Below, one piece after another: positions 8,750-17,917 of a stretch of 48,396 nucleotides of DNA. The position numbers were made by a program, and so were the translations under genes. The notes below the pieces were generated by a model. It did not search any database, was not told the origin of the DNA, and worked only from the letters and a program-made list of their open reading frames with translations. This DNA comes from an uncultured Pseudomonadota bacterium (GTDB lineage: Bacteria > Pseudomonadota > Gammaproteobacteria > Burkholderiales > SG8-39), in contig CAIXPL010000017.1 of the NCBI GenBank assembly GCA_903921325.1, forward strand, positions 1 to 48,396, in the 5' to 3' direction. Numbering within the stretch: position 1 is the stretch's first letter; each line of letters starts with the position of its first letter.

Positions 8750-9771
8750 TCATCCTGCCCAGCCTGCAATCAGGCGGTACTGAATGGCAGACTTTTCATC
8801 TCGCGCAATCCTTGGCGCTCCACCACGCGCTACACGTGTGGGTTTATGACTGCGTCCATGTAAACGCACGTCTGCATCAGGCGTTCAGCGCGCTACCCAA
8901 TGTCTCCCTGACCTTCGGTGTGATGGCAGGTTTACAGCTGCTGCCGCGCCAGCGCCCGCGCATCATTCTTTCCTACGCCATTAACTACTATCTGCCTGAA
9001 ATTGCACTTCGCTTGATCAGCGGCGCGGTACTCATTACTGAGCGGCGCAATCTGTACCATTGGCTCAAGTCCCAGAAGCGCAGGCGCTGGCAGGAGTACT
9101 GGCGCAATTGCCTCACCCATACCGTGGTGTGCAATTCAAAGGCGGTGGCCAACGTGGTATCACGTACCGAGCCTGAGGTGGCCGATCGGCTGCAGGTGCT
9201 TTACAACTCGGTGGCGTCATTCCTACCGGCGCCAGCGGATCGTCGGCACGTGATGGCCGCTGTCGGCAACATCAAACCGGGTAAGGGTGTTGAAGAAGCA
9301 CTGCGAATGTTTCAGGCCCTCGAACCGCACGCGAAGGAACGCAATATTGTGTTCGCGGTCTATGGTCGCTGCGACGATGCATCATTGCTCGCCGGCTTGG
9401 ATGCTGAGTTTGTGCGGCGCGTCTATCGCGGCGAGGCGGCCAAGGAGGCGATTTTTGCCGAGGCCTACTGCCTGGTGCACTTGTCCGAGGCCGAGGGCTT
9501 TCCCAATGCGGTACTCGAAGCCGCAGCTTGCGGTGTAGTGCCTATTCTGAGCGACATCGCCCCGCATCGTGAGTTATTTGCTGACTGCGCAGTATTGGTG
9601 GACAGCAGCGACGCCGCGATGCGGGCGATACGCCGTGCGCTGGACTGGACCGGCATCGCGCAGGTCGAATTTGATAATCTGAGTGCGAAGTGCCTTGCCA
9701 CCGCCAGTCAATTCAGTGCCGAGCGCCGTGCGCAGGGTTATCTGGAACTGATCGATGCGTGTCTCAATTAA
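8740..9771 (+). CDS. Glycosyltransferase family 4 (GT-B fold)
   Basis: A 343-residue GT4-type transferase. The N-terminal domain starts MVVIILPSLQSGGTEWQTFHLA, the common acceptor-side glycine-rich loop. The donor-binding half shows AAVGNIKPGKGVEEALRMF and SEAEGFPNAVLEAAACGVVPI with the E-x7-E motif. It adds a sugar from a nucleotide donor to the lipid-linked repeat unit; donor and linkage are not predictable. ATG at 8740 is chosen because the conserved IILPSLQSGG begins directly after it; it overlaps the deacetylase end by 10 bases. Its own end overlaps the next GT by 17 bases. Confidence 0.85.
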   Translation: MVVIILPSLQSGGTEWQTFHLAQSLALHHALHVWVYDCVHVNARLHQAFSALPNVSLTFGVMAGLQLLPRQRPRIILSYAINYYLPEIALRLISGAVLITERRNLYHWLKSQKRRRWQEYWRNCLTHTVVCNSKAVANVVSRTEPEVADRLQVLYNSVASFLPAPADRRHVMAAVGNIKPGKGVEEALRMFQALEPHAKERNIVFAVYGRCDDASLLAGLDAEFVRRVYRGEAAKEAIFAEAYCLVHLSEAEGFPNAVLEAAACGVVPILSDIAPHRELFADCAVLVDSSDAAMRAIRRALDWTGIAQVEFDNLSAKCLATASQFSAERRAQGYLELIDACLN

Positions 9772-10783
9772 CGGGCACTATCTGGGTCGGCGGGTTTCGG
9801 GCCTGTCGCGCTACGCGCTACAGGTCAATCGATTCTTGGTCGACAGCGGCTCGCGGGCAATCGAACTGCGACTGCCTGCCCTTTTCTATCGACCCGGAGG
9901 GCGTGTCGTACAGTGGACCCGCTTTCTCAGTCTGACATTGCTTGAACTGCTTGGCCCCCCTCTGTTGCTGGCGCTGAGGCGGGTGGACGCGCACGTCTCC
10001 CCTGCTTTTGCCGCTCCATTGCCCTTGCGTTCCTCACGTATGGTGGTGGTTTTTCATGACCTGGCATTCGTGGAATTCCCTGGTCTATATTCGCGCTTGG
10101 AGCGTGCCTACCTGCATTTCAATCTTTGGTTGTTGCGCGTAGGACGGCACCGGGTAGTGACACCTTCGGAGTTCGTGCGCCAGCAGTTCTGCGCCTATAC
10201 GGGCATCGGACCAGAACGTGTTCAGGTTGTCTCGCCATACTGCGAATTTGTTGCGGATACAGTCCCTCTGGCGTCAGCGCGCCCCTATCTTCTGCTGTTG
10301 TCAAATGCCCATCCGCGCAAGAACCTGGCGGCTACGATCGAAGCCTACATCCAGAGTGGCGCACCCACCCAGGGCCTGGATTTACTGATCGTCGGCAACT
10401 TCGAGTTGCCGGTAGCGTGCCGGCACCCGCAGGTACATGTGCGCCAGGGTGTGACGGACGACGAATTGCGCACCCTTCTGGCGGGCGCACGGGCGCTGGT
10501 GCTGTTCAGTTTGTCTGAAGGATTCGGCTATCCGGTCGTGGAAGCTGCGCAACTGGGGGTGGTGTCCATCACTTCCGAAGCCGGCAGTCTTGCCGAATTC
10601 ATTGGTGAGGGCACGGCACCTGATGTGGCCACCGGGCGTGAAGACATTACCGCGCGCATCAACCGCTTTTTGCACGATGCGAATTACCGGGATACGCTGG
10701 AGGCGCGACGGCAGTACGTCTGTGCGCGTTACAGCAAGCGCATCTTTTCGGAACAGTGGCAGCGCCTGCTCAGCACGGGCTGA
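9755..10783 (+). CDS. Glycosyltransferase family 4
   Basis: A 342-residue GT-B transferase: RVSINGHYLGRRVSGLSRYA at the N-terminus (glycine-rich acceptor loop), then VVFHDLAFVEFP and VTPSEFVRQQF. The donor domain has LLLLSNAHPRKNLAATIEAY and LSEGFGYPVVEAAQLGVVSI with E-x7-E. It belongs to the same general type as the mannosyl/rhamnosyl transferases of O-antigen loci. ATG 9755 lies inside the end of the preceding gene. A gap of about 35 bases follows before the acyltransferase. Confidence 0.85.
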   Translation: MRVSINGHYLGRRVSGLSRYALQVNRFLVDSGSRAIELRLPALFYRPGGRVVQWTRFLSLTLLELLGPPLLLALRRVDAHVSPAFAAPLPLRSSRMVVVFHDLAFVEFPGLYSRLERAYLHFNLWLLRVGRHRVVTPSEFVRQQFCAYTGIGPERVQVVSPYCEFVADTVPLASARPYLLLLSNAHPRKNLAATIEAYIQSGAPTQGLDLLIVGNFELPVACRHPQVHVRQGVTDDELRTLLAGARALVLFSLSEGFGYPVVEAAQLGVVSITSEAGSLAEFIGEGTAPDVATGREDITARINRFLHDANYRDTLEARRQYVCARYSKRIFSEQWQRLLSTG

Positions 10784-10818
10784 TGGCGGCTCATCCTACG
10801 CTTCGGTTACAGTGATCC

Positions 10819-11583
10819 ATGCACTCGCTCATCTTGAAACTGCTCAATTCTGTGGCCACGCGGCTGAAAGGGGAGCCTTATCAGATTGACCCTAATCTGC
10901 CGCTGACCGCACTGCTTGGTTACGCGCTGACGCGCGCGGCAGGCATGGCGCGTTGCCTGCTGCGCGGTGTGGTGCTTTCGTGGGACCCGCGTCAGTTGGC
11001 ATGCCTCGGACCGGGGGTGGTGCTGACACACCGGAGCGGCATTCGCTTTGGTCGCGGTGTCACACTCGGGCGAGGGGTGATGATCGACGGTCTCGCACGC
11101 GACGGGGTGGTGCTCGGCGACGGCTGCACGATCGGACCCTATGGTATCGTGCGCGCCACTGGCGTACTGAGTCAGTTGGGTAAAGGCTTCAGAATGGGTC
11201 ATTTTTCGTCGATGGACGCCTTCGCGTTCGTGGGCGCCTCGGGCGGCGTAATCGTTGGCGACAACGTCATCATGGGGCAGAAAGTAAGCTTTCATGCCGA
11301 GGAGCACCTTTTCGATGATCTGCACACTCCGATCCGTCGGCAAGGGGTGAAACAACAAGGCATCGTCATCGGGGATGATTGTTGGGTCGGATCCAATGTG
11401 ACGTTTCTGGATGGTGCCCATGTGGAAAGCGGCTGCGTCATCGGCGCGGGCGCCATCGTCAAGGGGCACATCCCGGCCAATGCGGTCGTGGTCGGCAATC
11501 CGGGTCGGGTGATTCGATTCCGCGGAGAAGCTGCTGCGACAGCAACCGTTCCACAAGCACCTCACGCCTCGCGCGCTTCGTAA
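10819..11583 (+). CDS. Left-handed beta-helix (hexapeptide) acyltransferase
   Basis: A 254-residue protein with a helical N-terminus (about 65 residues) and then a hexapeptide-repeat coil: GIRFGRGVTLGRGVMIDG, GVVLGDGCTIGPYGIV, GGVIVGDNVIMGQKV, then an excursion HAEEHLFDDLHTPIRRQG, then GIVIGDDCWVGSNVTFLDGAHVESGCVIGAGAIV and the terminal ANAVVVGNPGRVI. The HAEEHLFDD loop with its histidine resembles the catalytic loop of WcaF/NodL/maltose O-acetyltransferases. It probably O- or N-acetylates a sugar of the repeat unit with acetyl-CoA. Stop and next start overlap as TAATG. Confidence 0.85.
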   Translation: MHSLILKLLNSVATRLKGEPYQIDPNLPLTALLGYALTRAAGMARCLLRGVVLSWDPRQLACLGPGVVLTHRSGIRFGRGVTLGRGVMIDGLARDGVVLGDGCTIGPYGIVRATGVLSQLGKGFRMGHFSSMDAFAFVGASGGVIVGDNVIMGQKVSFHAEEHLFDDLHTPIRRQGVKQQGIVIGDDCWVGSNVTFLDGAHVESGCVIGAGAIVKGHIPANAVVVGNPGRVIRFRGEAAATATVPQAPHASRAS

Positions 11584-12731
11584 TGGCTCGCCGGCCGCGC
11601 ATCGGCGTCGACATGCACACGGTCGACGGCATTTATCAAGGCTCGCGTACTCATGTGCTGAATTTGTTCTCGTCGTTGCTGGCAATGACACCGCAGTTCG
11701 ATTTTTTCCTACTATGCGCGCAGCCGCAAGGACTCAGGGCGTTCTCGCCTGCTTTCGCCGGGCCCAATGTCACGCTGGTGACCATGCCCTCGGCTCATCC
11801 GCTCAAACGGCTATGCTGGCAGTTGCCGCAGTTGCAGCGCAATCTCGATCTGGATCTGCTTCACACCCAGTACATCCTGCCGCTGCCGAATGTGAGCCGT
11901 GGCGTGGTTACCATTCATGACGTACTCTTCGAGACTCATCCGCAGTACTTCAGTCGCCTGTTCCGCCTACGTTCGATGCTGCTGATGCGTTTGTCGGCCT
12001 GGAAAGCAACCCACGTATTTACCGTCAGCGAGTACTCCCGTCGCATACTGCTAGAGCGCTATCCCGTGAGCGAGGCGCAGGTGTCGGTCATTCATAACGG
12101 TGCCGATCTGGGGCGATTCTATCCAGGTGAGGATGGGCTGGGTCTGGTGCAAAGGCACGGATTGCAATCGCGCGGCTACTTGCTGTCGGTAGGGCGCTTG
12201 GAGCCGCGCAAAAACTATGGATCGTTGCTGCGAGCCTACGCCTCCTTGGGCCCCGCGATACCGCCGCTGGTGATCGTTGGCCAGCGCCACTTCGGTTTTG
12301 ATGATGTCTTTACTGAAATGGAACGGCTCGGACTGAAGCATAAGGTACAACTGCTCGACAACGTCGACGATGACGAGCTGCCGGCACTGTACCGCCATGC
12401 GTTGCTGTTTGTTTACCCGACCTGGGCCGAGGGCTTTGGCGTGCCGCCACTGGAAGCCATGGCCAGTGGCGTGCCCGTGGTGAGCAGCAGCAGTACGTCT
12501 CTACCCGAAGTCGTGGGCGACGCAGGGTTGCTGGTAGAGCCGGGCAATGAGCACGCATTAGGCGCTGCAATCAGTCAATTACTGAACAGCGACGACCTCT
12601 GCCGCGAACTGGGGCGACGCGGCGTGCAGCGTGCGCATGGCTTCCAATGGGAGGTGGCGGCGCGAACAGTAGCCGCGGTATACCAGCGGATTCTGGACGC
12701 GGCGGGAGCGCCACAGAGGTTCGTGCCGTGA
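11583..12731 (+). CDS. Glycosyltransferase family 4
   Basis: A 382-residue GT-B transferase, the most canonical GT4 in the window. RIGVDMHTVDGIYQGSRTHV is the acceptor loop, followed by VVTIHDVLFETHPQYF and VFTVSEYSRR. LLSVGRLEPRKNYGSLLRAY is the phosphate-binding turn, and WAEGFGVPPLEAMASGVPVV carries E-x7-E. The C-terminus has DAGLLVEPGN. Similar proteins are annotated as mannosyltransferases in O-antigen loci, but specificity is not inferable. ATG at 11583 overlaps the acyltransferase stop by one base; the frame is open upstream but homology starts here. Its end overlaps the next gene as GTGA. Confidence 0.88.
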   Translation: MARRPRIGVDMHTVDGIYQGSRTHVLNLFSSLLAMTPQFDFFLLCAQPQGLRAFSPAFAGPNVTLVTMPSAHPLKRLCWQLPQLQRNLDLDLLHTQYILPLPNVSRGVVTIHDVLFETHPQYFSRLFRLRSMLLMRLSAWKATHVFTVSEYSRRILLERYPVSEAQVSVIHNGADLGRFYPGEDGLGLVQRHGLQSRGYLLSVGRLEPRKNYGSLLRAYASLGPAIPPLVIVGQRHFGFDDVFTEMERLGLKHKVQLLDNVDDDELPALYRHALLFVYPTWAEGFGVPPLEAMASGVPVVSSSSTSLPEVVGDAGLLVEPGNEHALGAAISQLLNSDDLCRELGRRGVQRAHGFQWEVAARTVAAVYQRILDAAGAPQRFVP

Positions 12732-13990
12732 GCGCGGTGAACGCGACTCTAGGCAGACTGCACGACGAGCGCAGTGCGGCCGTGCTTGCCTTCTCCTGTC
12801 GGCCACATTCCGGGTCAGAGTGGGGTGTAGGGTGGAACTACCTGCGCTTGCTGGCCGGCAGCTTCGACAGGGTGACCCTTTACGTACGCGATGCCGAAGA
12901 TCAGGTGCCGCGAATTCGCGCCGAACTGGCGCGCATGGGCATGATCCACGTTGCTGTTTCACCGATCGCTGACACGTTCTTTTACCCTTTGTTTCGCAAA
13001 CCTGCAATTCACGCCAGATTTCTCACCGTGTACTACTGTCTGTGGCTGTGGAAAGCAGTCGCTTGTATGGCGGCACAGCGTAGCTGGCGTCAGCATCGAT
13101 ACGTGTTTCACACCACCTGGGTGTCAGACTGGATTTTCTCGCCCGTGTTTCTGTTGCCTTTCCGGCGCAAGGTGCTTGGCCCCATGAGTTCGCAGCCGGC
13201 AAACTTCAATGAGTGCAGCGCTGACCGGCCAGCCTCCCGCCGGCGTCTCGCTCTGAAGACCACCTTGCGGATCGTTTCGCCCAATTGTCTGAATGCCTTG
13301 CGTGCGGATGCTGCGATTGGCATTTCCAGTAAGCCACTGAGCGCCTTTCCCTGGGCGCGCTGCCCACGACGGCGAGTAATTACCCCCGTTCATTGCGAGC
13401 TGCAGTGGACCGGCCCGCGTCAACCCCAGCGTCAGCTGCTGTTCATCGGCAAGCACCTGCCGTTTAAGAACCTCGACCTGTTCCTGGTGGTCGCTGCAGA
13501 GTTGTTGCGGCGTGACGCCAGCTTGCACGTGTGTCTCCTTGGCGACACCTTGCGGCAGGCGGGCGCCATTGACTACCTGCAACGTGCCGGCCTGAGTCGG
13601 CACCCACGTGTGCGATCGGAGGGGCTGGTGAGTCATGCCCGCGTCGCCGAGCATCTGGGCGGGATGACCAGTGTTTTGTTACAAGCCTCTTCGGAAGCGG
13701 GTGGTACGGTCGGGGTAGAGGCTATCAGTCTGGGTGCGCCGGTGGTGTGCGTGCGCGGTTACGGCCTGGATACACTCTTTGACCGTGAACCCTACCCACT
13801 GGCCGTGCCGTATAGCGACCGGGCGCAGTTTGTCATTGCTGCCGCCGACAGGGTGCAGAGCGTGTTTGCAGATTATGAAACCTACTCCCGAGCCGTATTG
13901 GCGCTGTCACAGCGCTTCTCGATGCAGGCGAGCGAGAACTTATTCAAGGAGCTGATCGATGACATTGAAGGTACATCTGGGTTGCGGTAA
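12728..13990 (+). CDS. Glycosyltransferase (GT4-like)
   Basis: A 420-residue GT-B protein starting at GTG 12728 (overlap GTGA). The N-terminal domain has LAFSCRPHSGSEWGVGWNYLRLLA, typical of GTs that recognise glycan-lipid acceptors. The donor domain has LLFIGKHLPFKNLDLFLVVA and a late SSEAGGTVGVEAISLGAPVV with E-x7-E. The middle part (RRKVLGPMSSQPANFNEC) also follows the pattern of group-1 transferases that begin with GSEWG. Its 3' end overlaps the next gene by 32 bases. Confidence 0.8.
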   Translation: MSAVNATLGRLHDERSAAVLAFSCRPHSGSEWGVGWNYLRLLAGSFDRVTLYVRDAEDQVPRIRAELARMGMIHVAVSPIADTFFYPLFRKPAIHARFLTVYYCLWLWKAVACMAAQRSWRQHRYVFHTTWVSDWIFSPVFLLPFRRKVLGPMSSQPANFNECSADRPASRRRLALKTTLRIVSPNCLNALRADAAIGISSKPLSAFPWARCPRRRVITPVHCELQWTGPRQPQRQLLFIGKHLPFKNLDLFLVVAAELLRRDASLHVCLLGDTLRQAGAIDYLQRAGLSRHPRVRSEGLVSHARVAEHLGGMTSVLLQASSEAGGTVGVEAISLGAPVVCVRGYGLDTLFDREPYPLAVPYSDRAQFVIAAADRVQSVFADYETYSRAVLALSQRFSMQASENLFKELIDDIEGTSGLR

Positions 13991-14501
13991 GCGCGACTTT
14001 GGCGAGGGCTGGTTCCATGTGGATGGAGAGAACTACCCTCACGTGAAGCATCATGACATTTTGCGGTTACCCTTCGAGCCTGGGTCGGTGCAGCTAATCT
14101 ATGCGTCGCACGTGCTGGAGTACTTTGATCTTGTCGAGGCTGTTCAGGTATTGGCACAGTGGCGCAGTTACCTGCAACCTGGCGGTGTCCTGCGGCTTGC
14201 CGTGCCCGATTTTCAGGTCATGAGCCGTCTCTATCAGGAGGGAACGATCGGGCTGAAAAAAATTCTTGGCCCGCTTTACGGGCGCATGAAAATGCGCGAT
14301 GGGTACATCTACCACCGTACCACCTACGATTTCGAGACCCTGCGTGACGTGCTCGAAGCAGCCGGTTTCGCGGCGTGTCGCCGCTACGACTGGCGGTGCA
14401 CGGAGCACGCGCAGTTCGACGATCACAGCCAAGCCTATATCCCGCATATGGACAAAGATAACGGGGTGCTCATCAGCCTGAATGTTGAGGCACTGCATTG
14501 A
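13959..14501 (+). CDS. Small class I SAM-dependent methyltransferase-like protein
   Basis: A 180-residue protein of the COG4627-like type found in glycan loci. Motif I is VHLGCGKRDFGEGWFHVDGE, the acidic residue after strand 2 is in HVDGE, then HHDILRLPFEPGSVQLIYASHVLEYF and LQPGGVLRLAVPDF follow. It could methylate a sugar hydroxyl in the repeat unit or cap the chain. Alternatively it may be a non-catalytic relative, since many short members lack known substrates. It is wedged between two GT genes, overlapping both (32 bases upstream, TTGA downstream). Confidence 0.75.
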   Translation: MTLKVHLGCGKRDFGEGWFHVDGENYPHVKHHDILRLPFEPGSVQLIYASHVLEYFDLVEAVQVLAQWRSYLQPGGVLRLAVPDFQVMSRLYQEGTIGLKKILGPLYGRMKMRDGYIYHRTTYDFETLRDVLEAAGFAACRRYDWRCTEHAQFDDHSQAYIPHMDKDNGVLISLNVEALH

Positions 14502-15658
14502 AATCAGGTCATGCCGGCTGGGTGCTGTTGAACTACCCCGTGGTCACTTCGCGGAGCCGCGACAACGCTGGCGGGTTTGATCATCTGCTGGGCAATTTGC
14601 AGGTCTATCGGCAACTTGGATTCAAGGTGTTGTGCATTTGCCGCTGGTCACCACGACTGATTGATCGTCTGGATGGTGCTGTTGTTCTGAATATCGTTCC
14701 GGGTGCGGCCGTCCCAGTACCGCCAGCAGAAGGCTCGATCTATGCGGCTGCGCCTGACAGGCGGTGCACTCCCCGTTCGCCGGGATGGCGCATGGCCGCA
14801 CGGGCAGTGCGCAACGGATTGCTCGCGCTGGTGGGTACGGGGCTACAGTGCGTGCTGCGACCACGACTGCTGCACCAACGGGCCAACCTGCGCTTCATGG
14901 TGTCACCGCGCGATCGCAACGCCTTGCATTTGATTGAGTTGAACGACGAGTTTGTCCCTGCCGAGCGTTGCGACGCTTATCTGACGGTGGTTCCAAGGCC
15001 CGCACTCGATGGGTCGCAGTTCGCGTGGCGCTGGCCGGTTTCCGTAGTGGCGCCCTTCGACAGTCGTCGCTTTTTGCAGCGACTGAGTACGCTGGCGAAC
15101 CCAACACGGCGCCTGAAGGTCCTGCTGTTTGGCATTGGCGGCACTACCGCGCCGCGGGACATCCACGAGTTCATACAGCGGCATCCCTGGTTTCAGAATC
15201 GTGATTTCGATCTCCATGTATATGGTGGCGACAGCCGGGCCGCGCCTGTCGCTGGCGTGATCCAGCATGGTTGGAGCGATGCACGGGCGCTCCCCGCCAA
15301 CGAATTTGATGCTGCGTTACTCTATTACGACGCAAGTGTCTATGACGACGAGCGACTACGCCTGGGTTCGCCCACCAAGCTATGGAAGTACATCGATTGG
15401 TCGCTACCAGTGTTTTGCAACCGGGAACAGGTGAGCAAACAGTTTCTGGGACAGTTCGATTGCACCGATCAAGTGTTGTACCACGAGGCACTGGCGCGGC
15501 AGTTTGCCGAGCACCTGCAGTCGCTACGGTGCCAGACGTTACCGGACACTTATGCCCGTGAGCTGGCAGCGTTTTTGAAAGGCCTCACCGGCAAAGGGCA
15601 GTTACCGAGCAGTTCCTCGTGCGCCACGCAGCGCATGCCAGCCGGCAGCCAGTCATGA
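14498..15658 (+). CDS. Putative glycosyltransferase, divergent GT-B type
   Basis: A 386-residue protein with no clear N-terminal family motif (WVLLNYPVVTSRSRDNAGGFDHLLG). The C-terminal half has GT-B-like strands (LKVLLFGIGGTTAPRDIHEFI, DLHVYGGDS) and GSPTKLWKYIDWSLPVFCN. The latter resembles the conserved donor-site segment SPxKxxEYxAxGLPV of group-1 transferases. The most likely start is TTG at 14498, giving the TTGA overlap used through this cluster. Function is inferred from that motif and the location; the acceptor-side domain is divergent. Confidence 0.6.
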   Translation: MKSGHAGWVLLNYPVVTSRSRDNAGGFDHLLGNLQVYRQLGFKVLCICRWSPRLIDRLDGAVVLNIVPGAAVPVPPAEGSIYAAAPDRRCTPRSPGWRMAARAVRNGLLALVGTGLQCVLRPRLLHQRANLRFMVSPRDRNALHLIELNDEFVPAERCDAYLTVVPRPALDGSQFAWRWPVSVVAPFDSRRFLQRLSTLANPTRRLKVLLFGIGGTTAPRDIHEFIQRHPWFQNRDFDLHVYGGDSRAAPVAGVIQHGWSDARALPANEFDAALLYYDASVYDDERLRLGSPTKLWKYIDWSLPVFCNREQVSKQFLGQFDCTDQVLYHEALARQFAEHLQSLRCQTLPDTYARELAAFLKGLTGKGQLPSSSSCATQRMPAGSQS

Positions 15659-16677
15659 AAATCGCTTTCGCATACCAGTGGAATGCCTCGAACGCGCGAG
15701 CACTGGAGCGAGAACTAGCCCACATGCGCGAGGGCGGTATGGATATCACGGGCTTTGATCTCAGCCCCCTGCTGGGATACAAGTTCAGCGTCAGTGATCT
15801 CGATTTTCAGTATTGCCTGCGCAACGCGCAGGTGATGGCAGGGTTGGCCCGGCTGCGCGAGGCGACTGCGGGTTTCCAGATGATTGTCATCTACGGCTCG
15901 CTGCAAATCCCGCCTGATTTCATCCGCCAGCACTGGAGCAAATGCTTCGTCATCTATTGGGCTACCGATGATCCGGTCAACTCGACTGTGGCGACCCTGC
16001 CCTACGTAGGTGTCGCAAACCATGTATTTTCGCAAACGCCACGCTACATGGACTCAATGCCGATGCCGCAATGGTTGCTGGCCATGGGCGCCAGGTCGGC
16101 ATCGTATATGCCTGCGGGTTATTTCGAAGATTGGAAGCGCGGTCGAAGCAATGACGATATTCTCGCGCATCCGAAGGACATTGATATCAGCTTTGTCGGT
16201 TCGCCCTCGTGGCGCAAGGATATGCTGTTGCAGGCAAAGAAGGCCTTCGGGCGGCGACTGAAGATATTCTCGCGCGATTGGTCGCCATGGCGTCACTTTG
16301 CTTATGACGCCTTGAAGAAAGGTGTCGTCCATGTGGTATCCCGGGCGGAAGATGAGAGTCAGGTCTATTTCCGCTCACGACTCTCCATCAATTCCAATGC
16401 GTGCTCAGGTCCTTCGACATCGCGTACCTTTCACATTCCCATTTGCGGAGCGTTGCAGTTGTGCGATTTTCCTGACGGGCTGGCGCAAATATTCAAGTTG
16501 CATCAGCACGTAATCCCGTATGAATTCATTAATGCTGACAGCCTGTGTAATGCCATTGATACGGCCTTGGCGAATCCGGCGCTGATGGAAGAACAGCGAG
16601 TCGCCGGGTTCTGGCACGTTCAGAAAAACTACCGCTTCGCCGACTTGTTGTCGCGCAGGTTGCTTGAACTCGCATAG
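15655..16677 (+). CDS. CgeB/DUF3880-type glycosyltransferase-like protein
   Basis: A 340-residue protein. The C-terminal domain (SRLSINSNACSGPSTSRTFHIPICGALQLCDFPDGL, split as SRLSINSNAC, then SRTFHIPICGALQL) is the pattern of Glyco_trans_1_2 proteins such as CgeB, in which the RxFEixxCG segment is diagnostic. The middle has DIDISFVGSPSWRKDMLL, the usual start of the donor-binding half. The N-terminal half contains FVIYWATDDPVNS. It probably adds a sugar to the polysaccharide or to a protein; donor unknown. ATG at 15655 overlaps the preceding stop (ATGA). Confidence 0.75.
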   Translation: MKIAFAYQWNASNARALERELAHMREGGMDITGFDLSPLLGYKFSVSDLDFQYCLRNAQVMAGLARLREATAGFQMIVIYGSLQIPPDFIRQHWSKCFVIYWATDDPVNSTVATLPYVGVANHVFSQTPRYMDSMPMPQWLLAMGARSASYMPAGYFEDWKRGRSNDDILAHPKDIDISFVGSPSWRKDMLLQAKKAFGRRLKIFSRDWSPWRHFAYDALKKGVVHVVSRAEDESQVYFRSRLSINSNACSGPSTSRTFHIPICGALQLCDFPDGLAQIFKLHQHVIPYEFINADSLCNAIDTALANPALMEEQRVAGFWHVQKNYRFADLLSRRLLELA

Positions 16678-16685
16678 GAGCGACC

Positions 16686-17240
16686 ATGTCCTGGAAGGCA
16701 GATCTGGCGCGCTACGGGCGCAAGGGGATCAAGCAGGCCCTCGGCGCATGGATCATTTACCCCGGTTTTGCGGTGTGCTGTTACTACCGTCTCTACCACC
16801 GAATCCACCGGCGCGGGTATTTTCAGTACTGGTTTTCCATGTTGCTGTGGCGCCATGTGGTAAACGCATTCGGCTGTTATATCTCCCCGCTTGCAAAAAT
16901 CGGCGAGGGCCTCCAGCTGCCGCACGCGATCGCCGTGGTGATCGGTGAGGGAGTAATCGTGGGCCGTAACGTGACGATCTATCAGAATGTCACGCTCGGC
17001 AAAAGCCATCATACGGTACCCGGATACCCGATCATCGAGGACGAGGTAAGTATCTATGCAGGTGCAACCATCCTCGGGCCGGTTACCATCGGGCGTGGTG
17101 CGACCATCGCAGCACACGCGGTTGTCAATAAGGACGTGCCGCCGCAGACCACGGCGATTGGTGTGCCTGCTCGCATCGTTGCAAAAGCCTTCCCTACTCC
17201 ATTGTCCGACTCGAACGTGACAAGTAACGCGAATGTTTGA
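16686..17240 (+). CDS. Serine acetyltransferase-like hexapeptide acyltransferase
   Basis: A 184-residue protein. After a hydrophobic amphipathic N-terminus (ALGAWIIYPGFAVCCYYRLY) comes a left-handed beta-helix of the CysE/SAT type: CYISPLAKIGEGLQLPHAIAVVIGEGVIVGRNVTIYQNVTLG, with the catalytic-type histidine in LPHA, then EDEVSIYAGATILGPVTIGRGATIAAHAVVNKDVPPQTTAIGVPARIV. SAT-like paralogues in polysaccharide loci acetylate sugars rather than serine, which is the likely role here. A good ribosome site (AGGAG, seven bases before ATG) marks this start; it is one of the few genes in the cluster that does not overlap its neighbour. Confidence 0.82.
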   Translation: MSWKADLARYGRKGIKQALGAWIIYPGFAVCCYYRLYHRIHRRGYFQYWFSMLLWRHVVNAFGCYISPLAKIGEGLQLPHAIAVVIGEGVIVGRNVTIYQNVTLGKSHHTVPGYPIIEDEVSIYAGATILGPVTIGRGATIAAHAVVNKDVPPQTTAIGVPARIVAKAFPTPLSDSNVTSNANV

Positions 17241-17308
17241 CGTTACGCGTGCCATTCAAACCCTTCACCGACCGCACCGTTACCGATAGTTTGTAGAGTG
17301 ACTCTTGC

Positions 17309-17917
17309 ATGATCCACGAGGCAATTAAACCGGCGCATCCGCTGGCCGCACGTTTGACGCGTGGCTATCGGCAGATACTTTGCTGGTTACTTGGTATTGA
17401 ACGCTGGCATGCGGGCGCGGAAGAACGTCACCCTTATCGCCAGGAGATTCTGCGCCGGCTGCGGGCGCACGCACCTGTCGCGCTCCTTGAGGTAGGGGCT
17501 GGGTTAGGCGATATTGTGTGCCGGGTAAAGGCCAGGCAGTGCGTGAGCGGCGACATATCCGGGCGCGTCTTGTGTGCCGCACGTCTGTGTCATCCATGGC
17601 AGTGGATCACGCGCGCAGTACGCTTTCGCAAGATGCGGTTGGGCGAACCTGTGACAGGTTGCTTCGATGCCGTGGTTTGCGTCAACTTCATCCATGCAAT
17701 CGCGCCGGTAGAGTTGCGTGCCCACTTTCGCTCGCTCGTTAAAAACAACCTGATGGCCCAAGGTATGCTGGTATTTGACGTGGTGTCCAACCCGACGTAC
17801 CGCTATAACCACGACCCGGATTTCCTGCTTCATGGCCTGGGGATGCAATGGGAAACCGTCGCCGGTTTCGAGTTCGGTCGTTCGCTGATATTCGCGCACA
17901 AGACGGGGGGCGTGTGA
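17309..17917 (+). CDS. Class I SAM-dependent methyltransferase-like protein
   Basis: A 202-residue protein. Motif I is ALLEVGAGLGDIVCRV, followed by CVSGDISGRVLCAAR (motif II with the SAM-ribose acidic position), CFDAVVCVNFIHAI (motif post-II) and SLVKNNLMAQGMLVFDVVSNPTYRY. It probably methylates a glycan or its lipid carrier intermediate, but the substrate is unknown. The 68 bases before it carry no obvious promoter. Its last codon overlaps the next gene's GTG start. Confidence 0.7.
   Translation: MIHEAIKPAHPLAARLTRGYRQILCWLLGIERWHAGAEERHPYRQEILRRLRAHAPVALLEVGAGLGDIVCRVKARQCVSGDISGRVLCAARLCHPWQWITRAVRFRKMRLGEPVTGCFDAVVCVNFIHAIAPVELRAHFRSLVKNNLMAQGMLVFDVVSNPTYRYNHDPDFLLHGLGMQWETVAGFEFGRSLIFAHKTGGV

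Noticed and set aside
10126-10518. Overlapping plus-strand frames within the GT genes
   Set aside because: They are out-of-frame with conserved GT4 motifs and lack ribosome sites.
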